Shown piece by piece: positions 48,425 through 55,767 of a stretch of 57,690 bases of DNA. The notes below the pieces were generated by a model. The model did no database searches. It saw nothing but the letters and a program-made list of their open reading frames with translations, and had not been told where the DNA came from. Origin of the DNA: Alphaproteobacteria bacterium (GTDB lineage Bacteria; Pseudomonadota; Alphaproteobacteria; UBA9219); NCBI GenBank assembly GCA_013286365.1, contig JABDFY010000012.1, forward strand, positions 1-57,690, written 5' to 3'. A program made the translations under genes and the position numbers. Each line of letters opens with the position of its first letter. Positions within the stretch are counted from its first letter, which is position 1.

Positions 48425-49003
48425 CTACTGTTTCATACAATAATGCAGCGCATACCAAGGCTGCATGACATTGAAGGGCTGATTGCCGCCCGTCTCACTA
48501 ATGTTGCCGCTGTTGGTGTCTGAACCAGTAGCTAATGCGTAATGATCTACAACACTGCCAGTTGACATCTGATAGACCTGATTAAATGAGGTGGAGCCGC
48601 CCGCATAGGAATGGCTATGCGCTGGCATTTCCGAAATTGTTTGCTGATGAGTTTCCTCGCCACCATAATTACCGAGATTACGGAAAGTGAGCCCAGCGCC
48701 TTGACCATCGTTTATAATGGTGCGGCCCGCTAAAGCAGGAACATCAACCCAACCTGTGGGACATGCGTCGGTCGTAAACGCTACGATTGAGCCTGAAGGC
48801 GAACCTCCAAAGACCATGCTGTGCCATACGCCACCAATACAGGCCAAGACGTCGTTGTATGTATCTGAAGCGTGGGTCTGGATGGTATTTTCTTGTTCGG
48901 TACAGGGTAGGCCTGCTTGGTAAGTCGGCGCTGCTGCAGCACAACTTGTCGCAAGCGATAAAGCGGTGCCGACTAAAATAAATATCAGATTAGGTTTTTT
49001 CAT
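48425..49003 (-). CDS. Exported phage tail-collar domain protein
   Basis: 192 aa. A signal peptide (FILVGTALSLATSCAAAAP) precedes a tail-collar/microcystin-dependent-protein-type domain: GSIVAFTTDACPTGWVDVPAL, GRTIINDGQG, MPAHSHSYAGG, and the end GNQPFNVMQPWYALHYCMK. This fold occurs in tail fibres, but the Sec signal makes a virion role unlikely and points to a surface or secreted protein. It is alone, with no other tail gene nearby. Confidence 0.85.
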   Translation of the reverse strand: MKKPNLIFILVGTALSLATSCAAAAPTYQAGLPCTEQENTIQTHASDTYNDVLACIGGVWHSMVFGGSPSGSIVAFTTDACPTGWVDVPALAGRTIINDGQGAGLTFRNLGNYGGEETHQQTISEMPAHSHSYAGGSTSFNQVYQMSTGSVVDHYALATGSDTNSGNISETGGNQPFNVMQPWYALHYCMKQ

Positions 49004-49510
49004 TATAAGGCTCCGCTATGTTATTCTAGCGATGAAACCAGCCTTAAGTTTTAGACACGGCAAAGCTATCTGTGGCCAACAACGTGCAAGACGTTGTCAG
49101 CGTCAGGCTATCGCCGCGCTTTAACTCAAGGAGCTATTCGCAAGAAATTTTGTTGGTGGATCTATGGAACGTAAACGTGATTTAAAAATCAAACACACGT
49201 TTCGCCATCATACTTAGGATTATGCCATTTTCTGCTGCATTTGTTGCATACTAAAATGCTGCAAGATGTTGCATCTAATTTTGTTATTTTTCACACAGGC
49301 ACTAGTGATTAAAGACAGGCGGTCAGGAACCACCTCTTTTACAAAGCATGTAAACTAGAGACTAATGGATCTATAACCCTCATTTAAGGAGCTGATTTAA
49401 AACGTACAAAAATTAGCCATTCCAGAGTTGATCTCGGCAGTGGCCTGTCGTAAAGATAACTATATTCAAGCCACTGAGAGAATTTAAGAAACAATTTTTA
49501 GGTAAGAACC
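49004..49510. other. Intergenic region, 507 bp
   Basis: Divergent between the collar gene and the GcrA-like gene. It contains no open frame above 20 codons, no repeat I can see and no recognisable RNA gene. It presumably carries both promoters. Confidence 0.4.
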
Positions 49511-50347
49511 ATGGCACAAATTTGGGATAACGAGCGTGATCAGCTTGTTGTTGATAAAGCGAACGACGGTGTTTCCCAACGTGATATCGCTACTGCGCTA
49601 AATGATAGGTTTCACCCCGACACACCCTACAATCATAATCATGTTGCCGGTAGGAAAAGCGTTATACGCGGCAACAAAGACCATTTTCTTAATGGCGTTT
49701 TGAAAGCTGCAGATCCTGACGCTGCTCGAGGAAAAGGAATTTCAAGGACTAAAAAAGCAAAGCCAGTTGAGACGGGGAAAACCGCAGGGAAGACAAATGG
49801 AGCCACTCAGAATGCTGCTGGATCCACTTCTGTAGCACCCCAAGTTCCAGGAAAAGTCGAGACTACGGATGTACCTCCGGGCGGTACAGGAAAGCCTGAC
49901 AATGATGCCAAAGGTGGCGCCAAAGGTCCTTATCGAATGGGGGCAGCTGCAACAACAGGCAAGCCAACACCAGGCCCTACAGATGTAAAGTCGCCAGATG
50001 CAACGGAACCAGAAGCTCCAGTAACTGCTAAGCCAGATTCTCCAGATTCACTCGATGAAGTATTAGATCTCTCTTCAGGCGATGATTCACCAATAGTTGA
50101 AGATGACGCACCAGCATTAGATGCTTTTGGGCAAGAAATATCGGTCTTTAGAAATACCGATGATGAAGATGTCTCGGGACGCTTTAAGACAGTCAAAAGT
50201 TTATTCTGTGAATGGGTTACGAATAAGCCTGATGTTGGCGATATTTGTCTCGACGATGCGGTTCATTTCGACGGGCAGCCTTTATGCGCGAAACATAAAG
50301 AGATGAATGAAAGACAAGCATTGCGTGCAGCTGCGCGACTGGGATAG
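49511..50347 (+). CDS. GcrA-like cell cycle/phage regulator
   Basis: 278 aa. The first 50 residues (ERDQLVVDKANDGVSQRDIATAL, NHNHVAGRKSVIRG) resemble the GcrA helix-turn-helix. A long Pro/Thr/Ala/Asp-rich linker follows. The C-terminal segment CEWVTNKPDVGDICLDDAV and PLCAKHKEMN gives the C-x(n)-C-x(n)-C-x2-H pattern of GcrA. GcrA binds sigma70 RNA polymerase and activates promoters with GANTC methylation. AGGTAAG precedes the ATG. A long linker like this is unusual for the chromosomal GcrA; an island-borne version may be phage-derived. Confidence 0.62.
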   Translation: MAQIWDNERDQLVVDKANDGVSQRDIATALNDRFHPDTPYNHNHVAGRKSVIRGNKDHFLNGVLKAADPDAARGKGISRTKKAKPVETGKTAGKTNGATQNAAGSTSVAPQVPGKVETTDVPPGGTGKPDNDAKGGAKGPYRMGAAATTGKPTPGPTDVKSPDATEPEAPVTAKPDSPDSLDEVLDLSSGDDSPIVEDDAPALDAFGQEISVFRNTDDEDVSGRFKTVKSLFCEWVTNKPDVGDICLDDAVHFDGQPLCAKHKEMNERQALRAAARLG

Positions 50348-50353
50348 TGACGT

Positions 50354-50734
50354 TTAGCTGGCATTCAATTTATAGGCTATTGCCGACAACGCAAAGATCC
50401 AGCGTCGCCATGCTGTCGTTCGATCACAACCCATATACCTCGAGATAACTTTCCATGGTGTACGATTGGCACGCAACCATAACAAACGATTTTCTTCTGC
50501 CGTAAGCCAATAGAACCAATTAAATGTTTCTTCCATACGGCTTATCGCTTTGGCGCTGGGTGTACCTATCCGTCTCACTTCAACTTCCCAATCACGCTTG
50601 TCATCGGCGTCATGCAGGATATGGGGCCAAACACTGAAATATCCAGCCACTTTGACGGGTGGGAGTCGGCGCAAAGTTGACGCCGCATCTTCTAACCTTG
50701 TTTCGATTACGCTGGCTGTCCAATGAACAATCAT
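50354..50734 (-). CDS. DUF6362-like phage protein
   Basis: 126 aa. The pattern WTASVIETRLEDAASTLRRLP, VAGYFSVWPHILHD, AISRMEETFNWFYWLTAEEN and WKVISRYMGCDRTTAWRRW matches my memory of DUF6362, an alphaproteobacterial prophage family with a C-terminal helix-turn-helix. It is convergent with the GcrA-like gene, stops six bases apart, and supports a phage origin for this part of the island. Confidence 0.72.
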   Translation of the reverse strand: MIVHWTASVIETRLEDAASTLRRLPPVKVAGYFSVWPHILHDADDKRDWEVEVRRIGTPSAKAISRMEETFNWFYWLTAEENRLLWLRANRTPWKVISRYMGCDRTTAWRRWIFALSAIAYKLNAS

Positions 50735-50794
50735 GAGGACACCTTTTTCCGCTTGCTGAAAAAGCGTGTTCCGATTTGTTTGATTAATTCTTTT

Positions 50795-51256
50795 TCAGGC
50801 CAAGTTAAGCGTGGATCGGATACATTCGCTATCTACAGGCTCACATTCACAGGGTAAAGTATGAAACTCTACAAAACGGTCACGTTCCTTGCGGCTCACG
50901 ACAAGCTGGCTAATAGATATCTGATAGCCATTTTGGTCATCAGGAATTTCCATTAAATCGCGTGTTTCAGGATTAATGAACCGACGAATTTGGCAAGTCT
51001 GCTTTTCAAATAAGGGCGGAAGCAAGTCGGGCGGTATTACTGCATAGCCTTTAAATGATTGAAAAGGATTTGCGGTTGGGTATCCCAAGTTGGGATACAG
51101 CGGGTTTATATAATATACATTGACGCCGCCTGGATTAATCCATGCCGCGACTTCAAGAAGATTGTGTTTCGCATAGTCGTGCAGATCGGACAGAGATACA
51201 TGCCAGCGATCCGCAAGTTCTTGAATGGAATAGTATGGTTTTTCGGGTAACGGCAT
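50795..51256 (-). CDS. Putative excisionase-like DNA-binding protein, 153 aa
   Basis: The ATG at 51256 has AGGTGAGT upstream and is preferred over the upstream start. The N-terminus YSIQELADRWHVSLSDLHDYAKHNLLEV looks like a MerR/excisionase-type winged helix. The rest (EIPDDQNGYQISISQLVVSR, a CECEP segment) is unassigned. It lies upstream of the DUF6362-like gene on the same strand and may form a small phage regulatory operon with it. Confidence 0.6.
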   Translation of the reverse strand: MPLPEKPYYSIQELADRWHVSLSDLHDYAKHNLLEVAAWINPGGVNVYYINPLYPNLGYPTANPFQSFKGYAVIPPDLLPPLFEKQTCQIRRFINPETRDLMEIPDDQNGYQISISQLVVSRKERDRFVEFHTLPCECEPVDSECIRSTLNLA

Positions 51257-51646
51257 TAAATACAACTCACCTAATGAGAGAAAAACCATAACCATTTGGG
51301 AGTTTTATCGTCAATAATATTGTCTATTTTGTTGCCCATTTTAAGCAATGATAAAAATCATAGATTTATATGGTTAATCTTCATAAAAATGGCTTTTAAT
51401 CGTTAATATTTCAAGCAAGAGTTACCAAAATTTGATCATGAGGAAAGTATATGTAGCGATAGAAATTATGTAGGCTTCTGAAACACACATGGGCCATTGA
51501 AGTTGAGCTTCGTTCCATGAAAAGTTTGGCTTACGTTTATGGCGTGAACAGTGCATTTTTGTATGAGCAATAACATCCATGTTTTAGGTTAGTAATAGTT
51601 ATAAATACTTTTAACCCGATATTATTTGCCCATCTGGAAATTAAAA
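51257..51646. other. Intergenic region, 390 bp
   Basis: AT-rich. At 51402-51418 it contains the 17-mer GTTAATATTTCAAGCAA that also occurs at 34693-34709. No gene is recognised. Confidence 0.4.
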
Positions 51647-52708
51647 ATGAAGCGTAATGATTTATCGCTCGCCGACTTTATTGTTTTGTCACACGGTCGC
51701 GTTAAGCAACCAATCACAAAAGCAATGCTTTGGGCATTTGCAAGTCAACTTGCATACAAACCCCGCCGCCCCATTGTCAGGAAATTCGTCTACGATAAAA
51801 AGGTTGAAGCTATACTACAGAGGTTGAGCTTTCTTCCTTTTGAGGACTTTGTTGCGCAACATCACAGAATAGTGATGCCATTTGATACGTTTTGGATCGA
51901 GAATACTCCCCCTGAAAAACCACTTTCTTTTACCATGCAAAGAAAGGGATTATTACTGCGGAAATCCCCCTATGACGATACTATTAGAGCAAAATATGCG
52001 ATGGAATTTACAACAGCACTCTCTGGCGATACGAGCAGTGCACTTCAAAAAGCCACTGCTGACTTTATGCGTCAGAGTGGCGCTTTTTATATACAGGATA
52101 ATCGTTATGTATTAGCAAACGATAGGGACATTGTTTTTGAAGAAAAAGGAATTTCATTTGATACTCAAAGCAGTGTTCTAGAAGGATTCAGACAGATGCT
52201 TCCTGAGGCTTTGAATCTGGCTGGAGCAGAGCAAAAACAGTTCGACACTACTATTGCCCAAGACATCTATCGGCTATTGATTTTGATCTCTAGCCGCAAT
52301 GTAAGGTCAAGCTTGGCTCCCTGGCTAATAAGAGAACCTCCTGAAGGGCAAGAAAAAGATACTAGATATCGAGCGACTGGCTTGCCGCCGATGGCAGTAT
52401 TGACGCCTATTACTCTTGACCTCGCCCGTGATCTGGAAAGAGCGATTGATCGTCTAGATGGCAAAGGTGTTAAAGCCCTTTTGGGTTGGACTGACGTTAT
52501 TCGGCACCCCAGAACATACCACACCATAGAAGGGCCAATCGTAAGAATAATTGAACCACATGACCGCAGGATTCCGGCTCCAATAGATAGGCGAGGTGCT
52601 CCACGTGCACTCACATCATCAGAGCCCGATCTGACGGTAGATCTTCAGGGCGAAAGACCACGTTTAGTCCACGGAAGACATCGCAAACATAAATTCGAAA
52701 AACGTTAA
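51647..52708 (+). CDS. Unrecognised protein, 353 aa
   Basis: ATG at 51647 preferred over an upstream TTG. Soluble, basic at both ends: an N-terminal region with RPIVRKFVYDKKVEAIL, a long middle with SLAPWLIREPPEGQEKDTRY and a C-terminal Arg/Pro-rich tail ending in a run of His/Lys. I recognise no family. It is the first of three same-strand genes (with those at 52818 and 53268) leading to copy C. Confidence 0.6.
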   Translation: MKRNDLSLADFIVLSHGRVKQPITKAMLWAFASQLAYKPRRPIVRKFVYDKKVEAILQRLSFLPFEDFVAQHHRIVMPFDTFWIENTPPEKPLSFTMQRKGLLLRKSPYDDTIRAKYAMEFTTALSGDTSSALQKATADFMRQSGAFYIQDNRYVLANDRDIVFEEKGISFDTQSSVLEGFRQMLPEALNLAGAEQKQFDTTIAQDIYRLLILISSRNVRSSLAPWLIREPPEGQEKDTRYRATGLPPMAVLTPITLDLARDLERAIDRLDGKGVKALLGWTDVIRHPRTYHTIEGPIVRIIEPHDRRIPAPIDRRGAPRALTSSEPDLTVDLQGERPRLVHGRHRKHKFEKR

Positions 52709-52817
52709 ATTTGAAATAGGCATATCGCAGAGAAAAGGCAAGACTTGTTGCCATAAGTTTTGTCAACGCGTCATGAATAAATCCTCCTTATGCTTGCCAA
52801 ATTTTAAAACGGTCTAT

Positions 52818-53201
52818 ATGAAGATAAGCGTCATGATTGAAAATAATTTCCACTACACTACCGGGCACGTCGATGAAAACACGCTTGAGGCTGCGCTGGA
52901 TTTTCTCATTGCAATAGAGCCAGACCCCGATGAATTTGTCGAAGAATGCGCAAGGCTGGGTGTGGATGATACGGAGCAGTACAAAAGCCTACAAATGCAG
53001 CATGCCGTGAGCATAAAATGTGCTAAGGCCGCCCTCAAACAATATGGCCGCCAAATTACTCCAGCAACTGTTGAGGCAATGCGGGATAAGTTTTATGAAA
53101 TTGTTCGATCCCCCAAATATCAAGTTTCTGTGGTATCCGTTTCTGTAAGCTACACGAGTTTAAACCGTGCGTGGGATGGTATTAACGGTTGGGGAGCTTG
53201 A
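52818..53201 (+). CDS. Unrecognised small protein, 127 aa
   Basis: Start uncertain (52773, 52818 and 52833 possible; none has a clear ribosome site). Acidic helical protein (HVDENTLEAALDFLIAIE, DPDEFVEECARLGVDD), with a C-terminal beta section SVVSVSVSYTSLNRAW. Acidic small proteins like this can be antitoxins or DNA mimics, but nothing specific supports either. It precedes the NERD-like gene. Confidence 0.5.
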   Translation: MKISVMIENNFHYTTGHVDENTLEAALDFLIAIEPDPDEFVEECARLGVDDTEQYKSLQMQHAVSIKCAKAALKQYGRQITPATVEAMRDKFYEIVRSPKYQVSVVSVSVSYTSLNRAWDGINGWGA

Positions 53202-53267
53202 TCGACCGTAAATCAGCTAATTGGGCGTTTTATAATAGATCGGCCTTTGCTTGGGTGGTTAGTAATA

Positions 53268-54278
53268 ATGGACAATATTGACTTTCTGGAATCCAAAGCC
53301 CGGCTTGCCATCGAAATTATTGTCGGACTTTATGCATTTTCTTGGTTGGCGCCCATCATTCTTGATATTCCAAGAGGCTTGAGAAAACTCTACTATTTTT
53401 TACGTAGATGTTTTTGGTTCATGAAAAAGGTCTATCGGTCTGTAGATCGTTTCCTTTACAGAATACTAGGCCTAGATTCATTCAAGGAACGATCATACAG
53501 ACGCAAAGCGCGGCCACATAACCATAACAATTCCAGGATAGCTGACGAAAAATTTAAGCCATGGATGAGAGATTATATAAAGACGCTTATCTTGTGGTTT
53601 GTCGGTGTAGCTTGGCTCGGGGGTACCTTATTTTGGTACCGTCAATATGGCCGACCTTATATTTTAGTTGGTTCAATGATGTCAGTTTTGCCTTTTTTCT
53701 ACAGCTTTTTATACCTCGAAAGTGGACAGAGACGGCAATACGGAAAGGCTGTTGAGAAGGCAGCAAGAAGCAAATTTGCTGCCATTCTTCCATATGGATG
53801 GGAACTGATTGAGGATAGATTTCTAGATAATGGCGGTGATATTGATTTGCCATTAATGCTTAACAATGATGAGGCATGTGTCGTTGAAATCAAAAGCTGG
53901 CGCCGCTGGGACGGCTATTTAAGAACAAGACACGCTATAGCCCAAGTGCATTACCAAAGACGATCCGTTGGGGCGTCATACGTTGTTATATGGTTGCCTC
54001 ATGCAGAATCTGCCTTTGCCACCTTTCATAGCCGAGTTCTTGTCGTAGGCGGAAATGCTGGTTACTTATTGAGAAAGATACAGAATATAATCAGATACGA
54101 AGCTATTATAAAATTTCCCTACCAACCGCCTAAGGGCATACTCGTTTATGTAAAATCTAAACGATTTCGGTGGAATAGTATTGCTCACCATTGGGAAGGA
54201 AGATGCTGCGAACAGGAAGTAGAAGAGCTACAATCTCGTATTGAGCACGGAAATGGAACAATTAGGATCCTTAATTAA
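53268..54278 (+). CDS. Membrane-anchored protein with NERD-like nuclease domain
   Basis: 336 aa. Two or three membrane helices in the N-terminal half (EIIVGLYAFSWLAPIIL; TLILWFVGVAWLGGTLFW; YILVGSMMSVLPFFYSFLYL) separated by basic stretches. The C-terminal half has the nuclease-related pattern GGDIDLPLMLNNDEACVVEIKSW, i.e. D-x(n)-E-x-K around residues 190-210, as in NERD and other PD-(D/E)XK proteins. Start at 53268 is tentative. It could act on DNA at the membrane and is adjacent to the recombination site C. Confidence 0.62.
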   Translation: MDNIDFLESKARLAIEIIVGLYAFSWLAPIILDIPRGLRKLYYFLRRCFWFMKKVYRSVDRFLYRILGLDSFKERSYRRKARPHNHNNSRIADEKFKPWMRDYIKTLILWFVGVAWLGGTLFWYRQYGRPYILVGSMMSVLPFFYSFLYLESGQRRQYGKAVEKAARSKFAAILPYGWELIEDRFLDNGGDIDLPLMLNNDEACVVEIKSWRRWDGYLRTRHAIAQVHYQRRSVGASYVVIWLPHAESAFATFHSRVLVVGGNAGYLLRKIQNIIRYEAIIKFPYQPPKGILVYVKSKRFRWNSIAHHWEGRCCEQEVEELQSRIEHGNGTIRILN

Positions 54279-54299
54279 GCCCAAAGCACCCAGTTCTGC

Positions 54300-54402
54300 C
54301 AAAAACATTACAGTGTAATGTTCCCTGACATAAAGCTTGGAAATAATAGGTATTTTGTACAAAGCGCTTTGACCTAACTCACTGATTGTGCATATTTTGG
54401 TA
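54300..54402 (+). repeat. Type-1 attachment arm next to copy C
   Basis: Palindrome AACATTACAGTGTAATGTT at 54304-54322, then GGAAATAATAG and GATTGTGCATA up to the tRNA core. Homologous to the arm at copy A in opposite orientation. Together they give the 44-54 kb segment inverted ends. Confidence 0.7.
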
Positions 54403-54450
54403 ACCTTGGTAAGGACGGGGTCGTAGGTTCAATTCCTATCGGCAGCACCA
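54403..54450 (+). repeat. tRNA-Thr(GGT) 3' fragment, copy C
   Basis: Plus-strand copy: CCTTGGTAAGGACGGGGTCG, then the T-arm and GGCAGCACCA. The only copy in this orientation. No 5' half in the preceding 100 bp, so not a functional tRNA. Confidence 0.88.
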
Positions 54451-54460
54451 CTTTTTCAAT

Positions 54461-54483
54461 GTAGAATCCGGACAGAAGGGTAA
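54461..54483 (+). repeat. 23-bp repeat, copy 3
   Basis: Contains GAATCCGGACAGAAGGGTAA, ten bases after tRNA fragment C, on its CCA side. The same arrangement as at copy B, so about 80 bp (core plus this repeat) is shared in inverted orientation between 45.54 and 54.48 kb. Confidence 0.85.
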
Positions 54484-54491
54484 CAGTATGC

Positions 54492-54659
54492 AAGTCTCCT
54501 TATAAGCAAAGCTTACCGCTAGCAGAAGTTGCACGGCTTTTGGGGGATAGCGAAAAAACTGTTGAGACTGTCTATGGAAAGCACTCGCCGGACTATTTGC
54601 GTCGTGCTGTAAACTCATTGAATTTATCAAGGTTAAAACCAAAAACATTACACATTTAA
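54492..54659 (+). pseudogene. Tyrosine recombinase (phage integrase), C-terminal remnant
   Basis: An open frame with no start codon: LPLAEVARLLGDSEKTVETV then YGKHSPDYLRRAVNSLNLSR. ARLLGDSEKTVETVY...HSPDYLRRA is the box II end of phage integrases and includes the catalytic Tyr. The rest of the gene (catalytic Arg-His-Arg region) is missing. It begins right after copy C and the 23-bp repeat, which places it at the classical integrase position beside an att site. Confidence 0.85.
54601..54653 (+). repeat. Duplicated integrase 3' end, copy 1
   Basis: 53 bp from GTCGTG to ACATTACAC, nearly identical (about 46 of 53 by eye) to 55471-55523. The pair brackets the HEPN-like gene as direct repeats. 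Confidence 0.75.
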
Positions 54660-54686
54660 TTATTTAAATCAGAGGTGAGGGAATGC

Positions 54687-55382
54687 TCAGTCCTTTACTA
54701 AAGAGTCAAGCTCTTCAATGTTCGGGAAAGGTATAGATAAGTCAGGACATGAAGGAAGCGAGCCTAAGGCTTGGCGTTCACTCTGATATTTTTGAAGGTG
54801 TCTTACAAATACTTGGATACTTTCATGAATTTTATTAGGCACCTTTCTATTCGGCAACTCTTCCATTTTTCTTGCAGTTATAGAAGCAGTCATAAAAATG
54901 CCGGTAACTCCCGCTAGCTCTGATCGCAACAACACCAAATGGTCATAGAATTTATTTAACGCCTCTTCAGTCAATAGGACATGCCATTCTTCTGCTCGTC
55001 TCTTCACGTGTGTCCCGATGCCTTTGGGGGCATTGAATATGTGAGCATGAGCGATCGCGTCGCGGCACTTTTTGTATCCAAGAAAACTCGCAAGAGCATT
55101 TTCAATTAGCAATCCTGTCTCTTTGTCGATCAGTGGATACAACACTTGAAATTTTCTTATGATTTCTACTTGCCCTTCCAAACCGTTAATTCGACTTGAA
55201 ACCTCCTGATAATGTTTAATGGACATACCGATTGCTTGTCCAAGGATGACAGGAATGAATCGTTCGGCCTCATTCCATGCGACAATTGCTGCGCCGATGG
55301 CCTGTAGCTGCCCTGGCGTAAGGTTCTCGCGAACATCTCTGCCTCGCTCCTGGGGGAGGTTGCTAGCGGCTTTTCTTCGCAT
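54687..55382 (-). CDS. HEPN-like protein, 231 aa
   Basis: ATG at 55382 (GAGAG upstream) preferred over a TTG at 55427. A helical protein; CRDAIAHAH contains R-x4-H, the catalytic-type motif of HEPN RNases. C-terminal half is helical (LLRSELAGVTGIFMTASI). HEPN proteins act as toxins or defence RNases, but the family is only suggested by this motif and the overall helix content. It is located between duplicated integrase ends, thus a discrete cargo unit, and no partner antitoxin is seen. Confidence 0.55.
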   Translation of the reverse strand: MRRKAASNLPQERGRDVRENLTPGQLQAIGAAIVAWNEAERFIPVILGQAIGMSIKHYQEVSSRINGLEGQVEIIRKFQVLYPLIDKETGLLIENALASFLGYKKCRDAIAHAHIFNAPKGIGTHVKRRAEEWHVLLTEEALNKFYDHLVLLRSELAGVTGIFMTASITARKMEELPNRKVPNKIHESIQVFVRHLQKYQSERQALGSLPSCPDLSIPFPNIEELDSLVKD

Positions 55383-55470
55383 ATTGTACTCTCTAAAAAG
55401 ACGTGTTTCGTTTGTAGCAGTGCTCAAAGCGTAGAGTTTATATAGCTCGATAAAATTTGCTGAGCTCTGG

Positions 55471-55523
55471 GTCGTGTTGGAATTTCATTAAATTTATCAA
55501 GGTTAAAACCGAAAACATTACAC
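55471..55523 (+). repeat. Duplicated integrase 3' end, copy 2
   Basis: Diverged second copy of the integrase C-terminus (LNLSRLKPKTLHV, stop in the following hairpin). Only the final 17 codons are left. With copy 1 it flanks the HEPN-like gene. Confidence 0.75.
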
Positions 55524-55538
55524 GTGTAATGTTTTTTC
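55512..55538 (+). terminator. Rho-independent terminator of the integrase remnant
   Basis: Perfect 24-base palindrome centred on ACACGTGT (AAAACATTACAC / GTGTAATGTTTT), followed by further T residues. The integrase stop codon lies inside its stem. The same palindrome, degenerate, is seen at 54304 and 44174. Confidence 0.7.
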
Positions 55539-55582
55539 TTAATCAATAAGGTTGAGTGCATCGACTAACTAATTGAAAAAAC

Positions 55583-55627
55583 TGGTGCTGCCGATAGGAA
55601 TTGAACCTACGACCCCGTCCTTACCAA
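55583..55627 (-). repeat. tRNA-Thr(GGT) 3' fragment, copy D
   Basis: Minus-strand copy with intact acceptor GGCAGCACCA and unchanged T-arm. Only the 3' 45 bases of the tRNA are present; the sequence beyond the core does not form a D-arm or 5' acceptor strand. Confidence 0.88.
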
Positions 55628-55685
55628 TTCGTCACTCGATGTACAATCATCATATTGAAAATATGAAGAAATGTGGCTTTCCATT

Positions 55686-55757
55686 TGCACTATATTTTTT
55701 CGAGTTTTGCCCTCTTTCCACCTGTTTTTGCTATATTTAGCCTATTTCAATAGTGCA
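55686..55757. repeat. Type-2 attachment arm with inverted repeat, next to copy D
   Basis: Inverted repeat TGCACTAT (55686-55693) and ATAGTGCA (55750-55757) enclosing CGAGTTTTGCCCTC. Homologous in layout and internal motif to 45672-45744, and at the same distance from its tRNA fragment. Confidence 0.6.
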
Positions 55758-55767
55758 GCCTTTCGTG

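Larger units (their letters stand above)
55383..55767. other. Attachment region between HEPN-like and TPR genes, 385 bp
   Basis: Holds a second integrase end (55471-55523), a terminator (55512-55538), tRNA fragment D (55583-55627) and a type-2 arm (55686-55757). No gene. TATATAAA at 55438-55445 may be the HEPN-like gene's -10 region on the minus strand. Confidence 0.6.

Noticed and set aside
54300..54322. Palindrome as a terminator of the NERD-like gene
   Set aside because: The palindrome is followed by CCCTG, not a T-run; it is part of the attachment arm.
44045..55627. Four tRNA-like sequences as functional tRNA genes
   Set aside because: Only anticodon-loop-to-CCA parts are present; no D-arm or 5' acceptor strand precedes any of them.
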